64,000 nucleotides of DNA. It comes from Ruminococcus sp. (GTDB lineage Bacteria; Bacillota; Clostridia; Oscillospirales; Ruminococcaceae). The stretch covers positions 1 to 64,000 of the forward strand of contig SVNI01000001.1 in assembly GCA_015066975.1 (NCBI GenBank), written 5' to 3'. Shown piece after piece: positions 27,791 through 35,343 of this stretch. Within the stretch, counting starts at the first letter, position 1. Each line of letters begins with the position of its first letter. The position numbers and the translations under genes were made by a program. The notes beneath the pieces were generated by a model, which did no database searches, was not told the origin of the DNA, and saw only the letters and a list, made by a program, of their open reading frames with translations.

Positions 27791-27901
27791 ATTATCAGGA
27801 AGAAACAGATTGGATGCTGATGCACTGCCGGCATAAAAAATATGGATATACCGATATTACTGAAAAACTGAAGCTATGAAAGAGACATGAGGAGGATTTC
27901 A

Positions 27902-29353
27902 ATGTCCGAAACAAGAAAAGAAGGGAAATATCTCTGTGCGGATTTTCTGGCAGTCATCGGTGTGATGATGCTGTTAGGGCTGGAGTATTTCAAAGCAGTG
28001 GGATTCATGGAAATGCCTGTGACCTATGACAGTGCCCTGCCGATAGCCGGGAGATGGTTCTGTTTATCGGGCGCAATGCTGTTATCGGCATGTACAGGCT
28101 ATGTATTGAGTACAAAGCGTCTGTCATGGCGCAGTGTAAGACCGCTGATACGGCTGACGTATATCTATCTTGTCAGCAGTCTGGGCGCAATGCTGATACG
28201 CCGTGTGATATTTGACCAGTATGTGACTAAGGAAGAAATCATCAACATGCTGAGGGATTTCACGGCGACAGATACGGCAGAATTCGCCGGAATGTACCTG
28301 GTATTGTTGCTGTTTGCGCCGTTTTTAAGCGCGGCTTTTCATGATTTGAAGAGTTATAATGCCCGGCTGGCATTTCTGGCAGTGACTGCCGGAGTAAGCA
28401 CGTTACAGCCGATGATAATTCTGTCAGGACGGTATGTGATACCGCCGTGGTGCAAAATGCTTGCGCCGTTTGCAGGATTTATCGGTGGGGCATTTGTGCG
28501 GAGGTATGCAAAGAATCTGCCAAGAATTGCTTATTTTTTCCTGTTGTTGTTATTATGCGGATTACAGACCGCAGCGGTTGTTTATATCTGTGCAGACAAA
28601 GGAATTCTCTGTTATCCGCAGTTTGACAGCATGGCAACTCTGCCGTCTCTGATGACAGCACTTTTGCTGTTAAGTTTATTTCACAGTGATAAAAGGGGAG
28701 ATACGCCCCTGCACAGATTTTTCTCAAATGCATCCGGCGGAGCGATAGCTGCGCTGATTATCGGGGATACTGTGATAGATTTTGTACTGCCGTCTCTGGC
28801 GGAATATGTTCCGGAGAACCAGCTTCTGTTGGCAGGGCTGGGAGCAGTGCCTGTAATATTTATTTTATGCTGTACAATAGGCATTTTTGCGCAGATACCG
28901 GTCTTTCTGGTAAGAACGCTGTTCGAGGATGATGAATATGAAGAAAATGACGGCGAGGAAGAAGAGAGTATCAGCAGTGAAGAAGCCTCCTCTGAGAAAG
29001 AAACAGTACCGAAAAAGCAGAACAAGCCCAAGCCTCTGCGGAAATTAGAACCGCTGGACAGCACACCTGCACCTGTACCCGCGCCGAAGAAATATCCTTC
29101 AAGAGATATTACTATGCCTTTGAATTTAAAAGAAGAAGATACGGGTTCTTTCCCGATACCTGACCCCATGCCGGCATCTGTTGCGCTTGCGGCCACGGAA
29201 GAAATCGAATCTGTACCGCTTGCCGAACCTGTTTACAGTCCGGCACAAGAGCCGAAACCCGCAACACTGGATGAAATTCTGGAACAGCAGGGAATTCCGG
29301 TTCACAGCGATTCAGTAGATGATTTGATAGCCAGAATTACAAACGGAGAATAA
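27902..29353 (+). CDS. polytopic membrane protein, acyltransferase-3-like topology
   Basis: A 483-residue protein with about ten hydrophobic segments in residues 15-340, followed by a long soluble tail of acidic (about 345-370) and Pro/Ala-rich sequence. The first helix region LCADFLAVIGVMMLLG with repeated Arg-containing loops resembles acyltransferase_3 membrane proteins that modify surface sugars, but the usual catalytic His is not evident. It might be a degenerate relative or another fold. ATG follows GAGGAGG. It lies 6 bp before the ymdB gene and is probably co-transcribed. Confidence 0.6.
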   Translation: MSETRKEGKYLCADFLAVIGVMMLLGLEYFKAVGFMEMPVTYDSALPIAGRWFCLSGAMLLSACTGYVLSTKRLSWRSVRPLIRLTYIYLVSSLGAMLIRRVIFDQYVTKEEIINMLRDFTATDTAEFAGMYLVLLLFAPFLSAAFHDLKSYNARLAFLAVTAGVSTLQPMIILSGRYVIPPWCKMLAPFAGFIGGAFVRRYAKNLPRIAYFFLLLLLCGLQTAAVVYICADKGILCYPQFDSMATLPSLMTALLLLSLFHSDKRGDTPLHRFFSNASGGAIAALIIGDTVIDFVLPSLAEYVPENQLLLAGLGAVPVIFILCCTIGIFAQIPVFLVRTLFEDDEYEENDGEEEESISSEEASSEKETVPKKQNKPKPLRKLEPLDSTPAPVPAPKKYPSRDITMPLNLKEEDTGSFPIPDPMPASVALAATEEIESVPLAEPVYSPAQEPKPATLDEILEQQGIPVHSDSVDDLIARITNGE

Positions 29354-29359
29354 AAAAAC

Positions 29360-30124
29360 ATGAAGTTATTATTTATTGGAGATGTAGTCGGCAGTATCGG
29401 CTGTGAATTTCTGAAAAAACGTCTGCCGGAGCTGAAACGTGAATATGAAGCGGATGTTGTGGTTGTCAACGGAGAGAATTCTGCTGACGGAAACGGGATT
29501 ACAGCGCATTCGGCAAAGCAGATATTTCAGGCCGGTGCGGATGTGATTACAACAGGAAATCATGCGTTTCAGAGAAGGACAGATTTACAGATTTATGAGA
29601 ATGACTGTATTATTCGCCCGGCGAATTACGGGGAAGCGTGTCCGGGAAAGGGCGTGACAGTCTGCGATATGGGAAGCTGTCAGATAGCTGTGATAAATCT
29701 GTCCGGAGTACTGTTTCTGGAAAATCTGGAAAATCCGTTCACTGTGGCTGATGATATTCTTGAGACGATAGAAACACCGAATATTTTTGTAGATTTTCAT
29801 GCTGAAGCGACTTCTGAAAAACGTGCTATGGGTTTTTATCTGTCCAAGCGTGTCACCGCCGTGATGGGAACACATACGCATGTACCGACAGCAGATGCCT
29901 GTATTCTGGAGAATCACACGGGATATATCACAGATGTGGGTATGACCGGAGTGGAAGATTCTATTCTGGGAACGGATAAAAAGATAGCTTTGGAGCGGAT
30001 GCATCTGCATGTACCCAAACGCTATAAAGAAGCCGTGGGAGCTTGCTGGCTGAATGGTGTGCTGGTAGAGTTTGAAAAAAAATATGGTAAATGTACCAAA
30101 ATCACCCCTTTGATTGTGCGATAA
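29360..30124 (+). CDS. ymdB: YmdB-family metallophosphoesterase (2',3'-cAMP phosphodiesterase)
   Basis: A 254-residue calcineurin-like phosphoesterase of the TIGR00282 type. Motifs: FIGDVVGSIG (Asp ligand), NGENSADGNG, TTGNHAFQR, VDFHAEATSEK and GTHTHVPTAD. In Bacillus YmdB hydrolyses 2',3'-cyclic nucleotides and influences biofilm and motility. The gene for SpoVS follows, the same pairing as in Bacillus (rny-ymdB-spoVS), though no rny is seen here and the two have a promoter between them. Confidence 0.93.
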   Translation: MKLLFIGDVVGSIGCEFLKKRLPELKREYEADVVVVNGENSADGNGITAHSAKQIFQAGADVITTGNHAFQRRTDLQIYENDCIIRPANYGEACPGKGVTVCDMGSCQIAVINLSGVLFLENLENPFTVADDILETIETPNIFVDFHAEATSEKRAMGFYLSKRVTAVMGTHTHVPTADACILENHTGYITDVGMTGVEDSILGTDKKIALERMHLHVPKRYKEAVGACWLNGVLVEFEKKYGKCTKITPLIVR

Positions 30125-30146
30125 TTCACAAAATTCAAAAAAACTA

Positions 30147-30175
30147 TTGCAATTTCAGAAAGAATGTAGTATAAT
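30147..30175 (+). promoter_or_regulatory. SigA-type promoter of spoVS
   Basis: TTGCAA (30147-30152), a 17-bp spacer and TATAAT (30170-30175). It looks vegetative, whereas Bacillus spoVS is SigH-controlled. Confidence 0.75.
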
Positions 30176-30256
30176 AGGGTTGGAGACAAAAATTCATGTT
30201 TTCTTTTATTCATTACTATTTTTTTTGATTCAATTCTATTGCAGGAGGTTTTCTTT

Positions 30257-30517
30257 ATGGAAGTATTAAAAGTGTCTTCCCGTTCCGTTCCCAATTCTGT
30301 TGCAGGTGCTATCGCAGGAGTTATTCGTGAAAACAAAAATGTAGAAATTCAGGCAGTTGGTGCAGGTGCAGCAAATCAGGCAATTAAATCTATCGCTGTA
30401 GCAAGAGGCTATCTCGCCCCTATTGGTATTGATTTGATTTGTATTCCGGCATTTACCAGTATCCAGATTGATGGCGAAGACCGAACTGCAATTAAGCTGA
30501 TTTGCGAACCTAGGTAA
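30257..30517 (+). CDS. spoVS: stage V sporulation protein S
   Basis: An 86-residue Alba-like protein almost identical in pattern to SpoVS: VLKVSSRSVPNSVAGAIAGVIRE, VGAGAANQAIKSIAVARGYLAP and a C-terminal strand. In Bacillus it is needed for late sporulation, but homologs exist in many non-sporulating bacteria. The ATG is preceded by AGGAGG. It has its own promoter and terminator. Confidence 0.96.
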   Translation: MEVLKVSSRSVPNSVAGAIAGVIRENKNVEIQAVGAGAANQAIKSIAVARGYLAPIGIDLICIPAFTSIQIDGEDRTAIKLICEPR

Positions 30518-30527
30518 CAAAAAACGT

Positions 30528-30567
30528 CGGCTGTTCTGTGAAAGAACAGCCGTTTTTATTTATTTTT
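30528..30567. terminator. terminator between convergent spoVS and XRE genes
   Basis: CGGCTGTTCT and AGAACAGCCG (30528-30552) form a 10-bp stem followed on the plus strand by TTTTTATTTATTTTT, and by an A/T-rich flank on the other side (AAAAAACG). It can serve spoVS and possibly the convergent XRE gene, whose stop lies at its edge. Confidence 0.8.
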
Positions 30568-30783
30568 AGGCGGATAGGGAACTTTTTCATCCGTCAGGCC
30601 GAGCAGATAGTCAGTACTGGTGTGATAGAATCTGGCAAGCTTGACAGCGTTTTCTGCACTGAGTGAAATTGCCCCTGTCTCGTACTGCGAATAAGTATTC
30701 TGAGAAATATGAAGATATTCTGCAATTTGTTTCTGTCTGATATCATTGTCTTCGCGCAGGTTGCGGATTCGTTCAAAAATCAA
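30556..30783 (-). CDS. XRE-family (Cro/CI-like) transcriptional regulator
   Basis: A 75-residue protein consisting of a helix-turn-helix domain: IRNLREDNDIRQKQIAEYLHISQNTYSQYETG matches the HTH_3 pattern, with FYHTSTDYLLGLTD as the usual last helix. The TTG at 30783 is chosen because GAGGTGA lies six bases ahead; a TTG two codons earlier is too close. It is divergent from the 116-residue protein gene; two palindromes between them are likely its operators. Confidence 0.85.
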   Translation of the reverse strand: MIFERIRNLREDNDIRQKQIAEYLHISQNTYSQYETGAISLSAENAVKLARFYHTSTDYLLGLTDEKVPYPPKNK

Positions 30784-30810
30784 GACCAATCACCTCTGGA
30801 AATATTATAA

Positions 30811-30831
30811 AATATCTGTGATGAAGATATT
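30811..30831. promoter_or_regulatory. palindrome, candidate operator 1
   Basis: AATATC-N9-GATATT, a 6-bp inverted repeat in the gap between the divergent XRE gene and the small coiled-coil gene, next to the -35 element of the latter. Confidence 0.5.
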
Positions 30832-30858
30832 GACTTTTATCTGTAATACAGATACAAT
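30830..30858 (+). promoter_or_regulatory. promoter with embedded perfect 15-bp palindrome
   Basis: TTGACT (30830-30835), a 17-bp spacer and TACAAT (30853-30858). The spacer contains the perfect palindrome ATCTGTAATACAGAT (30839-30853), where a bound repressor would block RNA polymerase. The nearby XRE protein is the obvious candidate. Confidence 0.7.
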
Positions 30859-30882
30859 AAAATAGAAAGGAGGAAGTTTGTC

Positions 30883-31233
30883 ATGAATGACTATGCAAAT
30901 CTTTGTAGTTTCATGTATGAAAAAATTGATGAAATTATCAGGAAAATGGAAGAAGAAGTCATACGGACAGAAAACTTGAAACTGAAAAGATACTTGCTCA
31001 ACATGCGCAGAATGTGTCTGGATATGGAAGAACTGGAACTGGATATGCGAAATCCGGACAATTCGCCGGACAGCAAGGCAATCTATTTCAGGATTTTCAA
31101 TCTGGTTACGGAAATGATTCAGAAAATGGATGCTGACCAGGAACTGTTTCTTGTCAAACAGCACATGCTCGCGCTCCAGAGAGCCCAGATAGAAGCAGAA
31201 GAGCTGTATCTTGGCCTGGCGGAAGAAGAATAA
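30883..31233 (+). CDS. small helical protein under XRE control
   Basis: A 116-residue protein, nearly all alpha-helical and highly charged, with heptad-like leucines (KIDEIIRKMEEEVIRTENLKLKRYLLNMRRM; QELFLVKQHMLALQRAQIEAEELYL). No known family. AAAGGAGGAA precedes the ATG. It faces the convergent end of the phage gene cluster, 93 bp away, so it might belong to that element or be an unrelated chromosomal gene. Function unknown. Confidence 0.7.
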   Translation: MNDYANLCSFMYEKIDEIIRKMEEEVIRTENLKLKRYLLNMRRMCLDMEELELDMRNPDNSPDSKAIYFRIFNLVTEMIQKMDADQELFLVKQHMLALQRAQIEAEELYLGLAEEE

Positions 31234-31238
31234 CAGAA

Positions 31239-31273
31239 GAAGTCCGCTTTTCCGGCATGGAAAGGCGGACTTC
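31239..31273. other. hairpin without U tract
   Basis: GAAGTCCGCTTTTCC and GGAAAGGCGGACTTC form a 15-bp stem with one mismatch around a 5-nt loop. It lies between the 116-residue gene and the 3' end of the phage cluster. Neither strand has a T run, so it is not a standard terminator. Confidence 0.5.
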
Positions 31274-31326
31274 AGGCATCTTTGCGATGCTGTATAGAAA
31301 CAGCCGTGCACAGGCTGGGATTGTTA

Positions 31327-32259
31327 TCAGGTTAGATTGTAGAAGCCGTCATGATAACAGTCAAGTCTGGTGCGGAAACCGTTTGTCCCGAATGTGGTTC
31401 GCACCCGGCAGATAGTTTCACTCTGGATATGCATCCCGAATGTGAGATTCTGGCCGGGCATCTCGTTCTGAAATCCGTCATAGACGAGATAGCTGGATTC
31501 ACATCCGCGCCGGGAATAGAGATTCCGGAATGTGAGTGCATCATCTGGGTCATGGAGAAAAGAGCTGTCAAAGCTGATTTGCTTGTGCCGGACGATATTG
31601 AAAGCCGAAGCCGAAGAATTTTCCTGCTGATAGACATCCGGTGTTCCGGAAATATCTTCCATATGATAATGGCTGATAAGTTTGGTAGTATCTGTGACAG
31701 TGCCGTATTCGAGTACTTGATTCTGCCGGAACTCTGTAGGGGTTGTTGTCTGGGGTGCAGAAAGACAGATGTGATTATGCAGAACATAGGGATAATGCCC
31801 TGTGAGCTTGTAGCCGAAGCTGACAACACCGTCCCACATAGTATTGCCGGATTTAACGAAAATATAACCGCTTCCGGCAGGATTTTCATAAGTGATATAA
31901 GCCGGGAACGTGTAAAAATCCGTCATCAGGGAAGCCATTGTCAGATTGCTGTGCAGACCGGGCTCAAGTTCGTTCTGAGTGAGCAGAGAAGTAAAACTTC
32001 TGGACTGGATTCTGACAAAAGAAGCATTTTGTTTGTGAAACTGCCGGATAGTATCGGTAAGTCCGAGAAAAATACGGGTATTATCTAGAAAAATGCCGAT
32101 TCTGTCGATATTGTCACAATCATTGCCGGAATAGAGAAATTCTGCTGAAGCAGATTCATAAGGAGTATAGACTTCCCTGTCGAGAGACAGGGAAAGGCAT
32201 TTGACCCTTCTGATAAAATTGCTTCCGGAGTAGAGATAAAGATATAGATTCCGGGTCAT
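31327..32259 (-). CDS. phage baseplate-hub-like protein
   Basis: A 310-residue protein, last gene of the phage cluster. It has the beta-rich opening of gpD/gp44-type hub proteins (LSLSLDREVYTPYESASAEF, then an IFLDNTRIFLG strand) and a middle segment GNTMWDGVVSFGYKLTGHYPYV like the segment of hubs that precedes the lysin-like domain. It is a probable tail component, but there is no tail tube, sheath or tape-measure gene in the window. Its ATG overlaps the previous stop (ATGA). The assignment to hub is by pattern only. Confidence 0.5.
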   Translation of the reverse strand: MTRNLYLYLYSGSNFIRRVKCLSLSLDREVYTPYESASAEFLYSGNDCDNIDRIGIFLDNTRIFLGLTDTIRQFHKQNASFVRIQSRSFTSLLTQNELEPGLHSNLTMASLMTDFYTFPAYITYENPAGSGYIFVKSGNTMWDGVVSFGYKLTGHYPYVLHNHICLSAPQTTTPTEFRQNQVLEYGTVTDTTKLISHYHMEDISGTPDVYQQENSSASAFNIVRHKQISFDSSFLHDPDDALTFRNLYSRRGCESSYLVYDGFQNEMPGQNLTFGMHIQSETICRVRTTFGTNGFRTRLDCYHDGFYNLT

Positions 32260-32654
32260 GCTTCTGTTTCCTCCTCTGTCGTATCAGTCACAGAAGGATT
32301 TTTAGGGCAGTAAAAGAGAAGAATAAGTTCAGGGGTATCCTGCTGGTCACTGACGGTATAACCACAGAGCCGGGCATTCTGGAAAGAGAGTGTTCCGAGG
32401 GTAAGAGTCTGTTCAGCAAGCAGATTCTGCGAGAGAGCATAAACAGCTTGTTCGGGAGTAATGTCCGGAGGGAGCTTGCCTTTTAGTTTGAGACGGATAC
32501 CCTGAGGCCAGTACCCGGCCAGTACGGCCGAACCATCCGAAGCCCCTGTTTCTCTGAGGGTACTGCTTCCGGAGAGCTGATATCCGGACAGATAGAGCGT
32601 CAGTGTGCCGAATGTGACAGGAAACTGTTTCAGATTCTGGATGATATAGCTCAT
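32256..32654 (-). CDS. phage tail-associated hypothetical protein
   Basis: A 132-residue protein, beta-rich, without signal peptide or membrane helix. Features are IRLKLKGKLPPDITPEQAVYALSQNLL and a C-terminal strand pair. It overlaps both neighbours by four bases (ATGA), so all three are translationally coupled. It probably belongs to tail or baseplate assembly by position, but no family is recognised. Confidence 0.6.
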   Translation of the reverse strand: MSYIIQNLKQFPVTFGTLTLYLSGYQLSGSSTLRETGASDGSAVLAGYWPQGIRLKLKGKLPPDITPEQAVYALSQNLLAEQTLTLGTLSFQNARLCGYTVSDQQDTPELILLFYCPKNPSVTDTTEEETEA

Positions 32655-33079
32655 GCGGATTCCTCCTGAGAGTCTGTTTCAGGGACATAAACGCCTTTCA
32701 GCCGGAAAGAAGCAGAATAAACAAGTTTCTGAAGTCTGCTGTCAGTTTTTGGGACATCGGACTGCATTTCATAGAGAAAGCAGTTAGCAGAATGGAGTAT
32801 GGGAACAAGAACAGAATAGAAGAATTCGAGTAACTTTTCGCCGGGGGTGACAGGCGGAGCGAGCACGGAAATCCGGAAAGTTGCTGTAAAGGGAGCAATA
32901 CCGGAATTACCGTCGGGGAAAGCCTGATGAAGCTGAAAGCATTCAGGGGACAGGACGACGAACAGTTTATGAGATTTGGAAGAAACGGGGACAGCATCAA
33001 ACGAGGGGTAGGCTTCAAAGAAAGGGTAATCCTGCTGATTTTTCAGGAGATTGAGTAACATATTGAGTAATTCGTTCAT
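32651..33079 (-). CDS. phage structural hypothetical protein (tail-terminator-like position)
   Basis: A 142-residue protein with a predicted helical start (NELLNMLLNLLKNQQDYPFF) and a beta-rich rest. The ATG after GGGGGTGAG is chosen; the frame stays open further upstream but overlaps the preceding gene. Its position after the connector-like gene matches minor capsid or tail-terminator proteins of siphophages. Function inferred from gene order only. Confidence 0.55.
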   Translation of the reverse strand: MNELLNMLLNLLKNQQDYPFFEAYPSFDAVPVSSKSHKLFVVLSPECFQLHQAFPDGNSGIAPFTATFRISVLAPPVTPGEKLLEFFYSVLVPILHSANCFLYEMQSDVPKTDSRLQKLVYSASFRLKGVYVPETDSQEESA

Positions 33080-33083
33080 GAAC

Positions 33084-33440
33084 TCACCCCCTGACAGCGG
33101 AAAAGAAAAAATCTTTTTCCTTGAGCAAATCGGCGCACAGAGCTTTATAGGAATTGACGAGCTGTTCAGCGAAGTGAATTTGATGGGACGGGTCAGACTG
33201 ACGGCCGACAGTTCCGGCATAAGTGGCAAGAGCTTTTTCTCTTGCGCCGAACATCTGGGTATAACGGAGATTGGCAACAGCGGCGGCAAGATAGCACAGC
33301 CGGACTTCCTGAATGTCTTCGGCATTACGGAGACCAGCCTTGACTTCCTGCACAGCGGTCATAAGGAGGGGCATATATTTTTGGGTATCCTCCTCACCGG
33401 AAAAGAGCCGGAATAAAGAATAAATCATTTGCATATCCAT
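33084..33440 (-). CDS. phage head-tail connector-like protein
   Basis: A 118-residue all-helical protein (LLMTAVQEVKAGLRNA, VRLCYLAAAVANLRYTQM). Size and helical content match gp6/gp15-type connector proteins that sit between capsid and tail genes. GGAGGTATC precedes the ATG. Annotation rests on position and fold impression, not on a motif. Confidence 0.55.
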   Translation of the reverse strand: MDMQMIYSLFRLFSGEEDTQKYMPLLMTAVQEVKAGLRNAEDIQEVRLCYLAAAVANLRYTQMFGAREKALATYAGTVGRQSDPSHQIHFAEQLVNSYKALCADLLKEKDFFFSAVRG

Positions 33441-33478
33441 AACAGATACCTCCTTTGGAAGAATAAAAAATTTTAGAA

Positions 33479-34285
33479 TTATCTCTGCCGGAAATCGGCG
33501 AGCTGGACATTGGCCTGTGCAAGGGAATGTTCCTGTTCGAGGAGAGATTTTTTGAACTGGACGAGTTCATGCAAATCCATTTTTTCGGCAGCAGTGCAGA
33601 GGGCTTTGGAGATGGGAACTTGTGACTGATTCCGGCAGAGTGTAAGGACTTCAGCGCGTGTCTGCTGTTCGAGTTCGCCGAGCAGGGCTTGTAATTTAGC
33701 ATCCGGTTCAGGAGCGCAGGCATTGTGGAAATGCTTGGTCACACCGGCGGCAGGCTGTGCAGGAACGGCAACAAAGCTCCATTCGTAAGCATCCTGAATG
33801 TCTTCCAGAATGGTGTAGCAGGATTTCTGACCATATTTTCTGCCAGGGATGTGATTGCAGGCAGATTGTGACTTATCCGCACCACAGACAGAGCAGATAT
33901 GCTTTCCGGCGGCACAGGAGACACTGACTTCTTTCTTGATGCCAGCATCGATTTCTTTGATAAAATCAAGATTGGAATCTGTGCGAATCATATAGGCATG
34001 GGCTTTCAGGGAAACGAGGGTTCTGCCGTCTTTTGTTTTCTGGTCAGGGGATTTGACAAGTTCGGTATCATAGATTCTTGCAGTCTGTCCGGCAGATTTG
34101 GGATTATGGTCAAAGATTCCTGTTTTGCCGATAAATAATTTCTGCATTTGTTCGAGAGATGGTTCAGAAAAGCATTCCAAATCGCGGTCAATATTGTTAT
34201 CGCAGAGGATGACATCAAACAAATAGACTTCATCTTCGGAAAGTTCCCGGCGTGTAAACTGATTGATTTTTTCAAGATGATTCAT
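33479..34285 (-). CDS. prohead protease-like protein with embedded Cys/His cluster
   Basis: A 268-residue protein with HK97-type prohead protease features: H60 in IFDHNPKSAGQTARI, the KEVSVSC motif (S121 or S123 is the likely nucleophile) and the late YEWSFVAVPAQPAAGV strand. Directly after the nucleophile motif there is an inserted cysteine cluster: C124, C131, C134, C143, H145 and C156, which looks like a zinc site. The last 75 residues are charged and helical (ELEQQTRAEVL to AQANVQLADF), like a scaffolding segment. Such proteins cleave capsid scaffold during head maturation. The gene follows the capsid gene instead of preceding it. Confidence 0.75.
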   Translation of the reverse strand: MNHLEKINQFTRRELSEDEVYLFDVILCDNNIDRDLECFSEPSLEQMQKLFIGKTGIFDHNPKSAGQTARIYDTELVKSPDQKTKDGRTLVSLKAHAYMIRTDSNLDFIKEIDAGIKKEVSVSCAAGKHICSVCGADKSQSACNHIPGRKYGQKSCYTILEDIQDAYEWSFVAVPAQPAAGVTKHFHNACAPEPDAKLQALLGELEQQTRAEVLTLCRNQSQVPISKALCTAAEKMDLHELVQFKKSLLEQEHSLAQANVQLADFRQR

Positions 34286-34335
34286 GAGAAAAACTCCTTT
34301 CTATAGAAGCAGAGAGAAAAATCTCTCTGCATGGA

Positions 34336-35316
34336 TTAAGAAATATCAAGCATTTTGACAGTATCATCCATAAGGGTACGGAAGGAGATATTCACAGAAA
34401 CTGTCATAGAATCAAGCTGACTGTCGATAAGCTTGTCAGTTTCGAGGATAATGTCACTGCTCTGAATCTGTTCGAGGGCGAATTCGTTATCCAGGCCAAG
34501 GATGGTAGTATCATCAAGCTGAGGACAGTTGATGAGTTTTGTGCCGAATGGCAGGCGGATTTCGGTGACATCCTGAGAGGAGATTTCGAGCATCTGGTTC
34601 ATGACGAGGATTTCAGCCATAACGGAGGGGGAAGCGAGCATGACTTTCATATTGAAGCTTTTGAATTCGCCGTAGAGGTCAGCGAGGTCGGAATAAGCAA
34701 GGGAATCGCCTTTCATAGCGATTTTATTAGTCTGGGTATTAGCAGCGGTTTTGAGGACAGTAACAGCTTTGGAAACAAGGCTGTCAGCAAGTCTTTTACC
34801 GACTCTGCGGAGCATGATAGCAAAAACATCCAGTCTCTGCTGACGGATAGCTTCATAAGAAGCCTGAATATTTCTGCCATATTTTTCAAGTGTGATGACA
34901 GAGGAGCTTTCCAGGATGGAAGAAACAGGCAGAGCAGAGCCGGCAGTGGTAGTAGTATAGGATGCCGTGTCAGTGAGTTCACAGCCCTGATACTTGTTGG
35001 ATTCGCATTTAGAGACAGCGGCAGTAATTTCAGACAGGACAGATTCCTGCATACCCTGAGTGACAGCACGGCGGACGAATTCAGGAAACAGGACAGCACT
35101 TTCGGTAGTAGTGAAGAATTTTTCAACTCTGTCGCAGTTATTGCCGGAAACGCGAATATCAAAACGCTTGAGCTGACGTTCATAAGCATCAAGCCCGGCC
35201 AGAGGAGAATTGGCATACTGGAGAGAGGGGTCAGCATCTTCCAGAGCCTGTAAAAAGCTCTTGTTGGTGAGATGATACATGCCTTTTTCGAGTTTGATAG
35301 TTTCATACTGATACAT
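34336..35316 (-). CDS. phage major capsid protein
   Basis: A 326-residue protein with an HK97-like pattern: an N-terminal helix region (YQYETIKLEKGMYHLTNKSFLQALEDADPS), a long spine-like helix around residues 150-185 and a C-terminal beta-rich P-domain (ILVMNQMLEISSQDVTEIRLPFGT; SVNISFRTLMDD). It forms the shell of the head. The start follows GGAGGTATA. It sits between portal and protease genes. The identification is by length, position and pattern. Confidence 0.75.
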   Translation of the reverse strand: MYQYETIKLEKGMYHLTNKSFLQALEDADPSLQYANSPLAGLDAYERQLKRFDIRVSGNNCDRVEKFFTTTESAVLFPEFVRRAVTQGMQESVLSEITAAVSKCESNKYQGCELTDTASYTTTTAGSALPVSSILESSSVITLEKYGRNIQASYEAIRQQRLDVFAIMLRRVGKRLADSLVSKAVTVLKTAANTQTNKIAMKGDSLAYSDLADLYGEFKSFNMKVMLASPSVMAEILVMNQMLEISSQDVTEIRLPFGTKLINCPQLDDTTILGLDNEFALEQIQSSDIILETDKLIDSQLDSMTVSVNISFRTLMDDTVKMLDIS

Positions 35317-35343
35317 AAAAATATACCTCCATGAAGAAATAGG

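Noticed and set aside
31239-31273. Hairpin as terminator of the 116-residue gene
   Set aside because: No T tract follows on either strand.
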